Of a DNA stretch of 64,000 nt, positions 37,882 to 46,459 are shown one piece after another (position 1 is the first letter of the stretch; each line of letters opens with the position of its first letter). Both the position numbers and the translations under genes were made by a program. Under the pieces are notes generated by a model. It did not search any database. It was given only the letters and a program-made list of their open reading frames with translations, and was not told the DNA's origin. This stretch comes from Caballeronia glathei (GTDB lineage: Bacteria; Pseudomonadota; Gammaproteobacteria; Burkholderiales; Burkholderiaceae), in contig NZ_JFHC01000005.1 of the NCBI RefSeq assembly GCF_000698595.1, positions 62,001 through 126,000 on the forward strand, written 5' to 3'.

Positions 37882-37909
37882 TGACACCATTTCCGAACCC
37901 GCTAAAATA
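37882..37909 (+). promoter_or_regulatory. Promoter of the second tRNA-Leu gene
   Basis: TTGACA (37882-37887), 16-bp spacer, TAAAAT (37904-37909). The -10 box sits inside a small inverted repeat, CCCGCTA-AAA-TAGCGGG. The spacing and distance to the tRNA copy those of the first gene. Confidence 0.85.
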
Positions 37910-37930
37910 GCGGGCTTGCTGTACCCCTTG

Positions 37931-38017
37931 GCCCAGGTGGCGGAATTGGTAGACGCACTAGGTTCAGGTCCTAGCGGTGGCAACACCGTGGAGGTTCGAG
38001 TCCTCTCCTGGGCACCA
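37931..38017 (+). tRNA. tRNA-Leu (anticodon CAG), copy 2
   Basis: An 87-nt class II tRNA with encoded CCA, identical to copy 1 except that the acceptor 3' strand is CCTGGGC, giving a fully Watson-Crick acceptor stem. Anticodon CAG. It has its own promoter and terminator. Confidence 0.97.
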
Positions 38018-38066
38018 AGGTCCCTTCAGTAGCGATAAGCAACAAGCAAGCGGCAGCAAACCGATC

Positions 38067-38097
38067 ACCCCACAGAACGTCGTTCGTGGGGTTTTTT
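38067..38097 (+). terminator. Intrinsic terminator of tRNA-Leu copy 2
   Basis: ACCCCAC and GTGGGGT close a hairpin with an inner GAACG/CGTTC stem (one bulged A) followed by six T. Confidence 0.8.
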
Positions 38098-38100
38098 GTT

Positions 38101-38396
38101 TTCAGCACGTTTTCAAACGCCCCCGCGCCGCGCAATACAAATTCAATTCAATGTTCTTTCATTTTATTTATATCCCGTGATATTCGAACGGAATATGAAT
38201 CCTGACCGTATCGATTAATAAAAATATCACACGGGTTAATACGGATTTTTCCGTGCTTTACGAGCAGTTGATTAAACGTCGGCGTACACTCGTTCGTGCC
38301 CGGAACCGCGGGCGCCTCGTGCGGCCGGGCCGCTCGCCCTTCCAGCCGCATCGCAATCCGATCAGACCAATCGCATAAAAACGGGAGAACACGCCG
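38101..38396 (+). promoter_or_regulatory. AT-rich regulatory region upstream of the MFS gene
   Basis: The ~150 bp from 38135 are far more AT-rich than the rest of the window. They carry ATATTC-5-GAATAT (38180-38196), CCCGTGATAT (38174-38183) facing ATATCACACGGG (38224-38235) 40 bp away, and ACGGA-TTTT-TCCGT just after. These look like sites of a dimeric regulator. No coding frame is supported. Confidence 0.5.
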
Positions 38397-39617
38397 ATGA
38401 GCTGGACGCGCGAACAGAGAAACGTGACGATTGCCGCCTATTTGGGCTGGACACTCGATGCATTCGATTTTTTCCTGATGGTTTTCGTATTGAGGGATAT
38501 CGCCGCCGAATTCAATACGAAAATCCCCGCCGTCGCAGTCGCGATTACGCTCACGCTCGCCATGCGTCCCTTGGGCGCGCTGATCTTCGGCCGGCTCGCC
38601 GACAAGTTCGGCCGACGCCCGACGCTGATGGTCAACATCGCGTGCTATTCGCTGCTGGAACTGCTCTCCGGTTTTTCGCCGAACCTGATGACGCTGATCG
38701 TCCTGCGCGCCCTCTTCGGCATCGCGATGGGCGGCGAATGGGGCGTCGGCTCCGCGCTCACGATGGAAACGGTCCCGCCGAAAGCGCGCGGCTTCGTCTC
38801 GGGCCTGCTGCAGGCGGGCTATCCGAGCGGCTACCTGCTCGCGTCGATCGTGTTCGGCGTGCTGTATCAGTATGTCGGCTGGCGCGGCATGTTCTTTATC
38901 GGCGTGGCGCCGGCGCTGCTCGTCCTCTACGTGCGCGCGCACGTGCCGGAGTCGCCCGCGTGGCGCGCGATGGAAAAGCGCCCGCGCCCGGGCCTCTTGC
39001 TCACGCTCAAGCAGAACTGGAAGCTCTCCGTCTACGCGATCGTGCTGATGACCGCGTTCAATTTCTTCTCGCACGGCACGCAGGATCTCTACCCGACCTT
39101 CCTTCGCGAACAGCATCACTTCGAGCCCCACACGGTGTCGTGGATCACCATCGTGCTGAATATCGGCGCGATCATCGGCGGGCTCTTCTTCGGCTCGATG
39201 TCGGAGAAAATCGGGCGGCGCTGGGCGATCTTCATCGCGTCGCTGATCGCGCTGCCGGTGCTGCCGCTCTGGGCGTTCTCGAGCGGCCCGGTCGCGCTCG
39301 CCTCCGGCGCATTCCTCATGCAGATCTCGGTGCAGGGCGCGTGGGGCGTGATTCCGGTGCACCTGAACGAAGTCTCGCCCGACGAGATCCGCGCAACCTT
39401 CCCCGGCCTCGTGTACCAGCTCGGCAACCTGCTCGCTTCGGTGAACGCGACGCTGCAGGCGTCGCTCGCCGTCACCCACGACAACAACTACGGGATGGCG
39501 ATGGCCATTGTCGCGGGCACGGTCGCGGTGGTGATCGCGGGGCTCATCTTCTTCAGCCGGGAGCGGCGCGGCATCGACATGACGCAGTCGGCGCGGCACG
39601 TCGGGGCGGCGACCTAG
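38397..39617 (+). CDS. MFS transporter, SHS/sialate-carboxylate type
   Basis: A 406-residue permease with about 12 membrane helices. The MFS signature between helices 2 and 3 is GRLADKFGRRP, and GEWGVGSALTMETVPPKARG follows. The opening (YLGWTLDAFDFFLMVFVLRD) matches the sialate:H+ symporter group that includes lactate and other monocarboxylate carriers. The substrate is uncertain. GGGAG precedes the ATG; it is a single-gene unit with a terminator hairpin after it. Confidence 0.87.
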   Translation: MSWTREQRNVTIAAYLGWTLDAFDFFLMVFVLRDIAAEFNTKIPAVAVAITLTLAMRPLGALIFGRLADKFGRRPTLMVNIACYSLLELLSGFSPNLMTLIVLRALFGIAMGGEWGVGSALTMETVPPKARGFVSGLLQAGYPSGYLLASIVFGVLYQYVGWRGMFFIGVAPALLVLYVRAHVPESPAWRAMEKRPRPGLLLTLKQNWKLSVYAIVLMTAFNFFSHGTQDLYPTFLREQHHFEPHTVSWITIVLNIGAIIGGLFFGSMSEKIGRRWAIFIASLIALPVLPLWAFSSGPVALASGAFLMQISVQGAWGVIPVHLNEVSPDEIRATFPGLVYQLGNLLASVNATLQASLAVTHDNNYGMAMAIVAGTVAVVIAGLIFFSRERRGIDMTQSARHVGAAT

Positions 39618-39648
39618 CGGCTTTCGCGCGCAGCCCAAGGGCAGGAAC

Positions 39649-39672
39649 GCAAGGCGCCTGCGGGCGCCTTGC
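39649..39672 (+). terminator. Hairpin terminator of the MFS gene
   Basis: A perfect 10-bp stem, GCAAGGCGCC-TGCG-GGCGCCTTGC, 31 bp past the stop. The T-run after it is poor (ATCATTTA). Confidence 0.65.
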
Positions 39673-40136
39673 ATCATTTAGAGATGGCGCTCGATGAAAA
39701 AAACTTGCCGATGCGTCCGATCATTTTTATCTTGAAAGGTAAACACAAGTTTCGGTCAGGGAGTCGAATCGCATCTTCGCGGCCGGCCCGCCGGCACAGG
39801 AGGCGCACGTGGCAGTCCGTTTCAGCGTGGTCTCGCGTGCCGGGGCGGGGCTTGCGACCAGCGACGCTCGTTTGCGCCGCCCCCCGGTGACACGGATTCC
39901 CGCGACGCGCTCGCCCCACCCCGACGAAACCCACGGTCGCGACCGACCGCCCCACCCCCAAAACGCTTACGGCCCGCCCGGCCGCCCCCGCGCCCGCTCG
40001 CGCCCGCCCGAACCGATCGCGGTCGAGACCGCCTCGCGCCGCGCCGCGCCCGGTGCTTGCGGGAACGCCGGATGCTGCCTCCCGCAAACCGGGTCCTCGC
40101 GATAGAACATCGAAGCAAACAGAGAGGGAGGTTGTC
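39673..40136 (+). other. Leader region of the fatty-acid operon, C-rich and G-poor
   Basis: A 464-bp stretch without a supported gene. The first part (around 39720-39760) is AT-rich and may hold the operon promoter. From about 39880 to 40040 the plus strand is dominated by C runs (CCCCACCCC, CCCCACCCCC, CCCGCCCGG), the composition of Rho loading sites. The fadE SD (GGGAGG) closes it. Confidence 0.45.
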
Positions 40137-42641
40137 ATGACAGCAGGCTTCGTGATCGCGCTCGTAGTCATAAGCGGCGCGCTCGTCTACATGCGGGCGC
40201 ACGCCGCCGCTTGGCTCGCCTGCATGGCCGCGTGGGTCGCGGGCGGGTGGTTCGCGGGCGTCACCGGCCCGGTCACGACGACGCTCCTCGCGCTCGTCCT
40301 CGTGCTGCCCGCGCTCGTGCTCGCGATCCGGCCGCTGCGCCGCGCGCTCGTGACGCGCCGCCTCTTCGGCGTGTTCAGGAGGATCCTGCCGGAGATGTCG
40401 CCGACCGAGCGCGACGCCATCGAAGCGGGCACCGTCTGGTGGGACGCCGCGCTCTTCTCCGGCCGCCCGCACTGGGACACGCTGCTCGCGCACGGGCCGG
40501 CGACGCTCACCGCCGAGGAGCAAGGCTTCATCGACAACGAATGCACGCGCCTGTGCGACCTCGCGAACGACTGGGACACGACCGCCGTCTGGCAGGACCT
40601 GTCGCCCGAAACGTGGGCGTACGTCAAGGAGCAGGGCTTTCTCGGCATGATCATCCCGAAGCAGTACGGCGGGCGGCAGTTCTCCGCCTACGCGCACTCG
40701 CAGGTGATCATGAAGCTCGCGACGCGCTGCTCCGCGGCGGCCGTCTCGGTGATGGTGCCGAATTCGCTCGGCCCCGCCGAACTGCTGATGCACTACGGCA
40801 CCGAGGACCAGAAGAACCACTATCTGCCGCGCCTCGCGCGTGGCGACGAGATTCCCTGCTTCGCGCTCACGAGCCCCTACGCCGGTTCCGATGCCGCCGC
40901 GATTCCGGACGTCGGCATCGTGTGCCGCGGGCTGCACGACGGCCGCGAGACGCTCGGCTTCAAGGTGACCTGGAACAAGCGCTACATCACGCTCGGGCCG
41001 GTCGCGACGGTGCTCGGCCTCGCGTTTCGCGCGCTCGACCCCGATCATCTGCTCGGCGAGGGCGACGAACCCGGCATCACCTGCGCGCTGATTCCGACGC
41101 GCCATCCAGGGGTCAACATCGGGCGGCGCCACTGGCCGCTCAATGCGGTGTTCCAGAACGGCCCGAACTGGGGACGCGACGTCTTCATTCCGCTCGACTG
41201 GGTGATCGGCGGGCGCGCGCAGGTCGGCAACGGCTGGCGCATGCTGATGGAATGCCTCGCGGCGGGACGCGCGATCTCGCTGCCGTCGTCCAATGTCGGG
41301 ATGGCGAAGCTCGCCGTGCGCGGCACCGGCGCCTACTCGGCCGTGCGCCGCCAGTTCAGGACCGCGGTCGGCAGGTTCGAGGGCGTGCAGGAAGCGCTCG
41401 GCCGCATGGGCGGCAACCTGTACGTGATGGACGCGGCGCGCAAGCTCTCCGCGCAGGCGGTCGATCTCGGCGAAAAGCCGTCGGTGATCTCGGCCATCGC
41501 GAAATATCACATCACCGAGCGCGCGCGGCAGGTCATCAATGACGGCATGGATGTCGTCGCCGGCAAGGGCGTCTGCATGGGGCCGTCGAATTTCCTTGCG
41601 CGCGCCTACCAGCAGGTGCCCATCTCGATCACGGTCGAGGGCGCGAACATTCTCACGCGCTGCCTGATCATCTTCGGGCAAGGGGCGATCCGCTGTCATC
41701 CCTACGTGCTGAAGGAAATGACCGCGACGCGCGAACCCGACCGCGCGAAGGCGCTGCGCGATTTCGACGCCGCCCTCTTCGGCCATGCCGCTTTCGTCGC
41801 GTCAAACGTGATGCGCAGCCTCGTGTTCGCGCTCGGCGGCAGCTTTCTCATTCCGGCGCCCGCCCGCGCCGACCCGCGGCTCGCACGCTACTACCGCGGG
41901 GCGACGCGCCTGTGTACCACGTTCGCGCTCGTCGCCGATGTGTCGATGTTCGTGCTCGGCGGCGAGCTCAAGCGCCGCGAGCGTCTGTCGGGGCGGCTCG
42001 GCGACGTGCTCTCGCAGCTCTACCTGATTTCCGCGACACTCAAGCGCTTCGAGGACGACGGCCGCCCCGAGGCCGACCTGCCGCTCGTGCGCTGGGGCGT
42101 CGAGGATTCGCTCGCGCGGGCGCAGACAGCCATCGACGGCGTGCTCGCGAACTATCCGCGCCGCCTGCCGGCGGCGCTCCTGCGAGCGCTCGCCTATCCG
42201 TTCGGGATGCCGCACCGGGTGCCCGGCGACGCGCTCGGCAGCGCCATCGCCGAGCTGATGCAGACGCCCGGCGACGCGCGCGAGCGCCTTATCGCGGACT
42301 CGTACGCGCCGCGCGCCGAGGTCGATCCGCTCGGGTACGGCGAGCTGGTGTTCGCGCTCAATCCGCGCTACTCGGCGATCGAGCAGAAGCTGCGCGACGC
42401 GGTGAAGCAAGGCGTGATCGCGCCGATGCCGCAGAGCCTTCCCGAGCTCGACGCCTGGGCCGCCGACGCCGAGGCGCGCGGCCTCGTCGACGCCGCCGAG
42501 CGCCAGTTGCTCGCCGATTACGCCCACTACGGCGCGCTGGCCGTGAAGGTAGATGACTTCCCCGCCGACTTCGGTATGCTCGAAGCATTGCAGCGACGCA
42601 AGGAGGCGCTCGAGCGTGAACTGGACGAAGCCATTGCCTGA
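40137..42641 (+). CDS. fadE: Acyl-CoA dehydrogenase, FadE type
   Basis: An 834-residue enzyme doing the first oxidation of fatty acyl-CoA. It is the large FadE form: two N-terminal membrane helices (FVIALVVISGALVYM, AWLACMAAWVAGGWFAGV), an acyl-CoA dehydrogenase core (FLGMIIPKQYGGRQFSAYAH, CFALTSPYAGSDAA, KRYITLGPVA) and a C-terminal DUF1974-like domain. The start at 40137 has GGGAGG eight bases before it. It is the first gene of an operon that continues with fabG-like, maoC-like, thiolase and fadD genes; the next start is only 4 bp away. Confidence 0.93.
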   Translation: MTAGFVIALVVISGALVYMRAHAAAWLACMAAWVAGGWFAGVTGPVTTTLLALVLVLPALVLAIRPLRRALVTRRLFGVFRRILPEMSPTERDAIEAGTVWWDAALFSGRPHWDTLLAHGPATLTAEEQGFIDNECTRLCDLANDWDTTAVWQDLSPETWAYVKEQGFLGMIIPKQYGGRQFSAYAHSQVIMKLATRCSAAAVSVMVPNSLGPAELLMHYGTEDQKNHYLPRLARGDEIPCFALTSPYAGSDAAAIPDVGIVCRGLHDGRETLGFKVTWNKRYITLGPVATVLGLAFRALDPDHLLGEGDEPGITCALIPTRHPGVNIGRRHWPLNAVFQNGPNWGRDVFIPLDWVIGGRAQVGNGWRMLMECLAAGRAISLPSSNVGMAKLAVRGTGAYSAVRRQFRTAVGRFEGVQEALGRMGGNLYVMDAARKLSAQAVDLGEKPSVISAIAKYHITERARQVINDGMDVVAGKGVCMGPSNFLARAYQQVPISITVEGANILTRCLIIFGQGAIRCHPYVLKEMTATREPDRAKALRDFDAALFGHAAFVASNVMRSLVFALGGSFLIPAPARADPRLARYYRGATRLCTTFALVADVSMFVLGGELKRRERLSGRLGDVLSQLYLISATLKRFEDDGRPEADLPLVRWGVEDSLARAQTAIDGVLANYPRRLPAALLRALAYPFGMPHRVPGDALGSAIAELMQTPGDARERLIADSYAPRAEVDPLGYGELVFALNPRYSAIEQKLRDAVKQGVIAPMPQSLPELDAWAADAEARGLVDAAERQLLADYAHYGALAVKVDDFPADFGMLEALQRRKEALERELDEAIA

Positions 42642-42645
42642 CACC

Positions 42646-44088
42646 ATGAAAGACCGCTATCTGAAGTTCGTGAACTCGCCGTTCGGCGCGAGCGTCGCGC
42701 GTTCGATCGGCTTGCCGAGGCCCGAAGTGCTGCGCCGCTACCGCGCGGACCAGCCGGAGTTCGGCGGCATGGCCGCGATCGGCGCGGGTCCGTCGCCGGC
42801 GCTTTTCGAGACGCTGATCGACATTCTCGGCGCGCTCGGCATGACGGGCGTCGCGCACGAGAGCGCGCGCGGCTGGCTGCCGCTTGCCAACAGCCGCGGC
42901 GCGATGAGCGGGCGCTTCGAGCCGCAGGCGCCGGATGCGTCGGCGAGCGAGCGCGTGCAGGCGCTGATCTTCGACGGCACCGGCATTGCCGAAAGCACGC
43001 AGTTGCGCTCGCTTTACGGCTTCTTTCACGACGGCATCCGCTCGGTCGCGAAAAGCGGCCGGATCATCGTGCTCGGCCGTCCGCCCGGCTCGTGCGCCGA
43101 CCCTCACGCCGCCACGGCACAGCATGCGCTCGAAGGCATGACGCGCTCGCTCGGCAAGGAAGCGCGCAGCGGCATCTCGTCGAACCTCCTCCAGGTCGCG
43201 CCGGGCGCCGACATCGAAGCGACGCTGCGCTTCTTTCTCTCGCCGCGCTCGGCCTACGTGTCGGGCCAGGCGGTTCGCATCGACGCCGCGCCGGCCGCAC
43301 CACCGGCCGCGAAGCCCGCCGACTGGCGCCGCCCGCTCGAAGGCCGGCGCGCGCTCGTGACGGGCGCGGCGCGCGGCATCGGCGCATCGATTGCGGGCGT
43401 GCTCGCGAGCCAGGGCGCGCACGTGATCGGCCTCGACGTGCCGCCCGCGAAGGACGCGCTCGATCAGACCATGCTCGCGATCGAGGACGCGTCGCCCTCG
43501 GGCGGCGCCCACGCGGCGCTCGTCGCCGATATCGCCGCGCCCGGGGCGAGCGCCGAGATCGCGGCGGCGCTCGCCGCGATGGGCGGCATCGATATCGTCG
43601 TGCACAACGCGGGCATCACGAAGGACAGGACCATTGCCAAGATGACGCGCGAGGCGTGGGACAGCGTGATCGACATCAACCTGTCGGCGCAGGAGCGCAT
43701 CGACGACGCGCTCCTCGCGCAAGGCGTGCTGCGCGAAGGCGGCCGGATCATCGGCGTGTCGTCGATCAGCGGCATCGCGGGCAATCTCGGCCAGACCAAT
43801 TACGCGACGTCGAAGGCCGGCGTGATCGGGCGCGTGCGCAGCATGGCGCCCGTGCTGCGCACGCGCGGCATCACGATCAACGCGGTAGCGCCGGGCTTCA
43901 TCGAAACGCAGATGACGGCCAGAATGCCGCTCGGCCTGCGCGAAGCCGGCAGGCGCATGAACTCGATGAGCCAGGGCGGACAGCCCGTCGACGTGGGAGA
44001 GACCGTGGCATGGCTCGCGAGCCCCGGCTGCACGGGGATCACGGGCAACGTCGTGCGCGTGTGCGGCCAGAGCCTGATCGGAGCCTGA
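42646..44088 (+). CDS. Two-domain short-chain dehydrogenase (FabG-like 3-oxoacyl reductase)
   Basis: A 480-residue protein. The C-terminal half (from about residue 235) is a full SDR: LVTGAARGIGASIAG, VVHNAGITKDRTIAKM, SSISGIAGNLGQTNYATSKAG with Tyr386 and Lys390, and APGFIETQMT. The N-terminal ~220 residues resemble a degenerate SDR without the Gly motif or YxxxK. This two-domain architecture belongs to a high-molecular-weight FabG group. In a fatty-acid operon it probably interconverts 3-hydroxyacyl and 3-oxoacyl thioesters, either as the beta-oxidation dehydrogenase or in a biosynthetic direction. Confidence 0.85.
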   Translation: MKDRYLKFVNSPFGASVARSIGLPRPEVLRRYRADQPEFGGMAAIGAGPSPALFETLIDILGALGMTGVAHESARGWLPLANSRGAMSGRFEPQAPDASASERVQALIFDGTGIAESTQLRSLYGFFHDGIRSVAKSGRIIVLGRPPGSCADPHAATAQHALEGMTRSLGKEARSGISSNLLQVAPGADIEATLRFFLSPRSAYVSGQAVRIDAAPAAPPAAKPADWRRPLEGRRALVTGAARGIGASIAGVLASQGAHVIGLDVPPAKDALDQTMLAIEDASPSGGAHAALVADIAAPGASAEIAAALAAMGGIDIVVHNAGITKDRTIAKMTREAWDSVIDINLSAQERIDDALLAQGVLREGGRIIGVSSISGIAGNLGQTNYATSKAGVIGRVRSMAPVLRTRGITINAVAPGFIETQMTARMPLGLREAGRRMNSMSQGGQPVDVGETVAWLASPGCTGITGNVVRVCGQSLIGA

Positions 44089-44090
44089 CG

Positions 44091-44981
44091 ATGCAGGCGC
44101 TCCCCACCCAGCGCGCACGCACCGTGGTCGTGGAGACGCTGCCGCCGCCCGCGAAGCTGTACGGCCGGGCGCTGCCCGGCCTTTTCAAGCGCGCGCACGC
44201 AGCTCAATTGCCTGCGCTGCGGCTCGTGCGTCCGAGCGTCACGCTCGATGCCGAGCAGATCGGCCGCTATGCGCGGGTGTGCGGCTTCATCCCCGAGCAG
44301 GGCGTGCCGCTCACCTTCCCGCACGTGCTCGCGTTCCCGCTGCATCTGATGCTGCTCACCGACCCGGCATTTCCGTGGCCCGCGATCGGGCTCGTTCATC
44401 TGGCGAATACGGTGCGCCTGCGCAGCGCGCTCGCGGCCGGGCAGGCGCTGCGCGTGGAAGTGGAAAGCGGGCCGCTCGTCGCGCACGAAAAGGGCCAGGC
44501 GTTCACGCTGCATACGCGCATCTACCGCAGCGGCGAGGCGGTCTGGGACGGCGACAGCGTCTACCTCAAGCGCGGCGTGCTCGGCCAGCCGGTCTCGAGC
44601 GGCGACGCGAAGGGGCCCGCGCCGCTCCTCGCCCGCGAGGCGCGCTGGCAACTGCCCGCGCAGCTCGGGCGCGACTACGCGAAGGCGTCCGGCGACTTCA
44701 ACCCGATTCACCTGCACACGCTGACGGCGAAGGCGTTCGGCTTTCCGCGCGCGATCGCGCACGGCATGTGGACGCTCGGACGCACGATCGCAGCGCTCCA
44801 TCCGTCGAAGACGGTGCGCTCGGCCGTCGCGCACGGCGACTTCAAGCTGCCGCTCTTTTTGCCCGGCGAAGCCACGCTCTGGAGCGCGGCGCCCTCGCCC
44901 ACGTCGCGCGACTTCGAGGTGCGCGACCTCGCCGGCGACAAACCGCATCTGCGCGGCCGGTTCGAATGGGAGCTGCCATGA
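44091..44981 (+). CDS. MaoC-like acyl dehydratase / enoyl-CoA hydratase 2
   Basis: A 296-residue double-hotdog protein. The hydratase-2 motif is intact in the C-terminal hotdog: YAKASGDFNPIHLHTLTAKA then FGFPRAIAHGMW, with catalytic Asp202 and His207. The N-terminal hotdog lacks the motif. It likely hydrates trans-2-enoyl-CoA to (R)-3-hydroxyacyl-CoA. It starts 2 bp after the fabG-like stop, and its own stop overlaps the start of a 30-codon open frame. Confidence 0.87.
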   Translation: MQALPTQRARTVVVETLPPPAKLYGRALPGLFKRAHAAQLPALRLVRPSVTLDAEQIGRYARVCGFIPEQGVPLTFPHVLAFPLHLMLLTDPAFPWPAIGLVHLANTVRLRSALAAGQALRVEVESGPLVAHEKGQAFTLHTRIYRSGEAVWDGDSVYLKRGVLGQPVSSGDAKGPAPLLAREARWQLPAQLGRDYAKASGDFNPIHLHTLTAKAFGFPRAIAHGMWTLGRTIAALHPSKTVRSAVAHGDFKLPLFLPGEATLWSAAPSPTSRDFEVRDLAGDKPHLRGRFEWELP

Positions 44982-45070
44982 GACGCATCGCTGCGCGCCC
45001 GCCGGTTTTCCTGATTTTCACGACTGCACCGATTGTCCCGATCATGAAACCCGCCGAGACCCGCACATGA
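44978..45070 (+). CDS. Bridging 30-codon open frame between maoC-like and thiolase genes
   Basis: ATG at 44978 overlaps the maoC-like stop as ATGA, and the TGA at 45068-45070 overlaps the thiolase ATG at 45067, again as ATGA. The predicted peptide of 30 residues has Arg-rich ends and a hydrophobic middle (PPVFLIFTTAPIVPIM). It could be a real micro-protein or simply a translated spacer that couples the two genes. Double overlap by chance is possible but not common. Confidence 0.45.
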   Translation: MRRIAARPPVFLIFTTAPIVPIMKPAETRT

Positions 45071-46377
45071 CCGCTTCCGCCCTTCCCGCCGTGCGCCGCG
45101 TCGCGATCATCGGCAGCAACCGCATTCCCTTCGCGCGCTCGAACACGGCGTACGCGACGGCGTCGAACCAGGACATGCTGACCTTCACGCTGCACGGCCT
45201 GATCGACCGCTACGACCTGCATGGGTTGCGTCTCGGCGAAGTCGCGGCGGGCGCCGTCATCAAGCATTCGCGCGACTTCAACCTCACGCGCGAGGCGCTC
45301 CTCGCCACGACGCTCGCGAAGGAAACGCCCGCCTACGACGTGCAGCAGGCCTGCGGCACGGGCCTGGAAGCGGCGATTCTCGTCGCCAACAAGATCGCGC
45401 TCGGGCAGATCGACGCGGGCATTGCGGGCGGCGTGGACACGACCTCCGACGCGCCCATCGGCGTGAACGAGCGCATGCGCAGGATCCTGCTGGAAGCGAA
45501 CCGCAGCAAGTCGGCGGGACAGCGCGTCGGCGCGCTCGCGAAACTTCGCCCCGGCATGCTGTTCAGACCGCTTTTGCCGCGCAACGTCGAGCCGCGCACC
45601 GGGCTTTCGATGGGCGAGCACTGCGAGCTGATGGCCAAGCGCTGGAAGATCTCGCGCGAGGCGCAGGACGAGCTTGCCCGCGAAAGCCATCTCAAGCTCG
45701 CGGCCGCCTATGAGCGCGGCTTTCTCAACGACCTGATGACGCCCTACAAGGGCCTCGCGCGCGACAACAACCTGCGCCCCGACATCACGCTCGAGAAGCT
45801 GAACGCGCTCAAGCCCGTGTTCGACCGCGACGCCGGCACGCTCACCGCGGGCAATTCGACGCCGCTCACCGACGGCGCATCCGCCGTGCTGCTCGCGTCG
45901 GAGGAATGGGCGGCCGGCCGCAACCTGCCTGTGCTCGCCTACCTCGCGTTTTCGGCGACGGCCGCCGTCGACTATGTCGACAAGAAGGAAGGCCTTCTGA
46001 TGGCGCCCGCCTACGCCGTGCCGCGCATGCTCGCGCGCGCGAACCTGAGCCTTCCGGACTTCGACTTCTACGAGATCCACGAGGCCTTCGCCGCGCAGGT
46101 GCTGTGCACGCTGAAAGCCTGGGAAGACGAAGAGTACTGCCGCACGGCGCTCGGTCTCGACGGGCCGCTCGGGTCGATCGAGAGCACGCGGCTGAACGTG
46201 AACGGCAGCTCGCTCGCGACCGGCCATCCGTTCGCGGCGACGGGCGGACGCATCGTCGGCAGCCTCGCGAAGATGCTGTCGAAGGCGCCGCGGCCCGGCG
46301 ACGGCCGGCCGTTGCGCGGCCTGATCTCGATTTGCGCGGCGGGCGGCCAGGGCGTCGTCGCGATACTGGAACGCTGA
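45067..46377 (+). CDS. fadI: Acetyl-CoA C-acyltransferase (thiolase, FadI-like)
   Basis: A 436-residue thiolase for the last step of beta-oxidation. Active-site residues: Cys96 in DVQQACGTGLEAA, His in NGSSLATGHPFAATGGR and Cys in ISICAAGGQGV; also FYEIHEAFAAQ. The long form and GMLFRPLLPRNVEPRTGLSM fit the FadI/trifunctional beta-subunit group. Its ATG overlaps the preceding micro-ORF stop. Part of the fadE operon. Confidence 0.9.
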   Translation: MTASALPAVRRVAIIGSNRIPFARSNTAYATASNQDMLTFTLHGLIDRYDLHGLRLGEVAAGAVIKHSRDFNLTREALLATTLAKETPAYDVQQACGTGLEAAILVANKIALGQIDAGIAGGVDTTSDAPIGVNERMRRILLEANRSKSAGQRVGALAKLRPGMLFRPLLPRNVEPRTGLSMGEHCELMAKRWKISREAQDELARESHLKLAAAYERGFLNDLMTPYKGLARDNNLRPDITLEKLNALKPVFDRDAGTLTAGNSTPLTDGASAVLLASEEWAAGRNLPVLAYLAFSATAAVDYVDKKEGLLMAPAYAVPRMLARANLSLPDFDFYEIHEAFAAQVLCTLKAWEDEEYCRTALGLDGPLGSIESTRLNVNGSSLATGHPFAATGGRIVGSLAKMLSKAPRPGDGRPLRGLISICAAGGQGVVAILER

Positions 46378-46459
46378 GCCGGCCGCAGGAGACTCGAGCG
46401 CCGGCCTCGACGCCGGCGCCGCATGACAAAGCGCCACGCGGCGCGAATGGAGACACACG

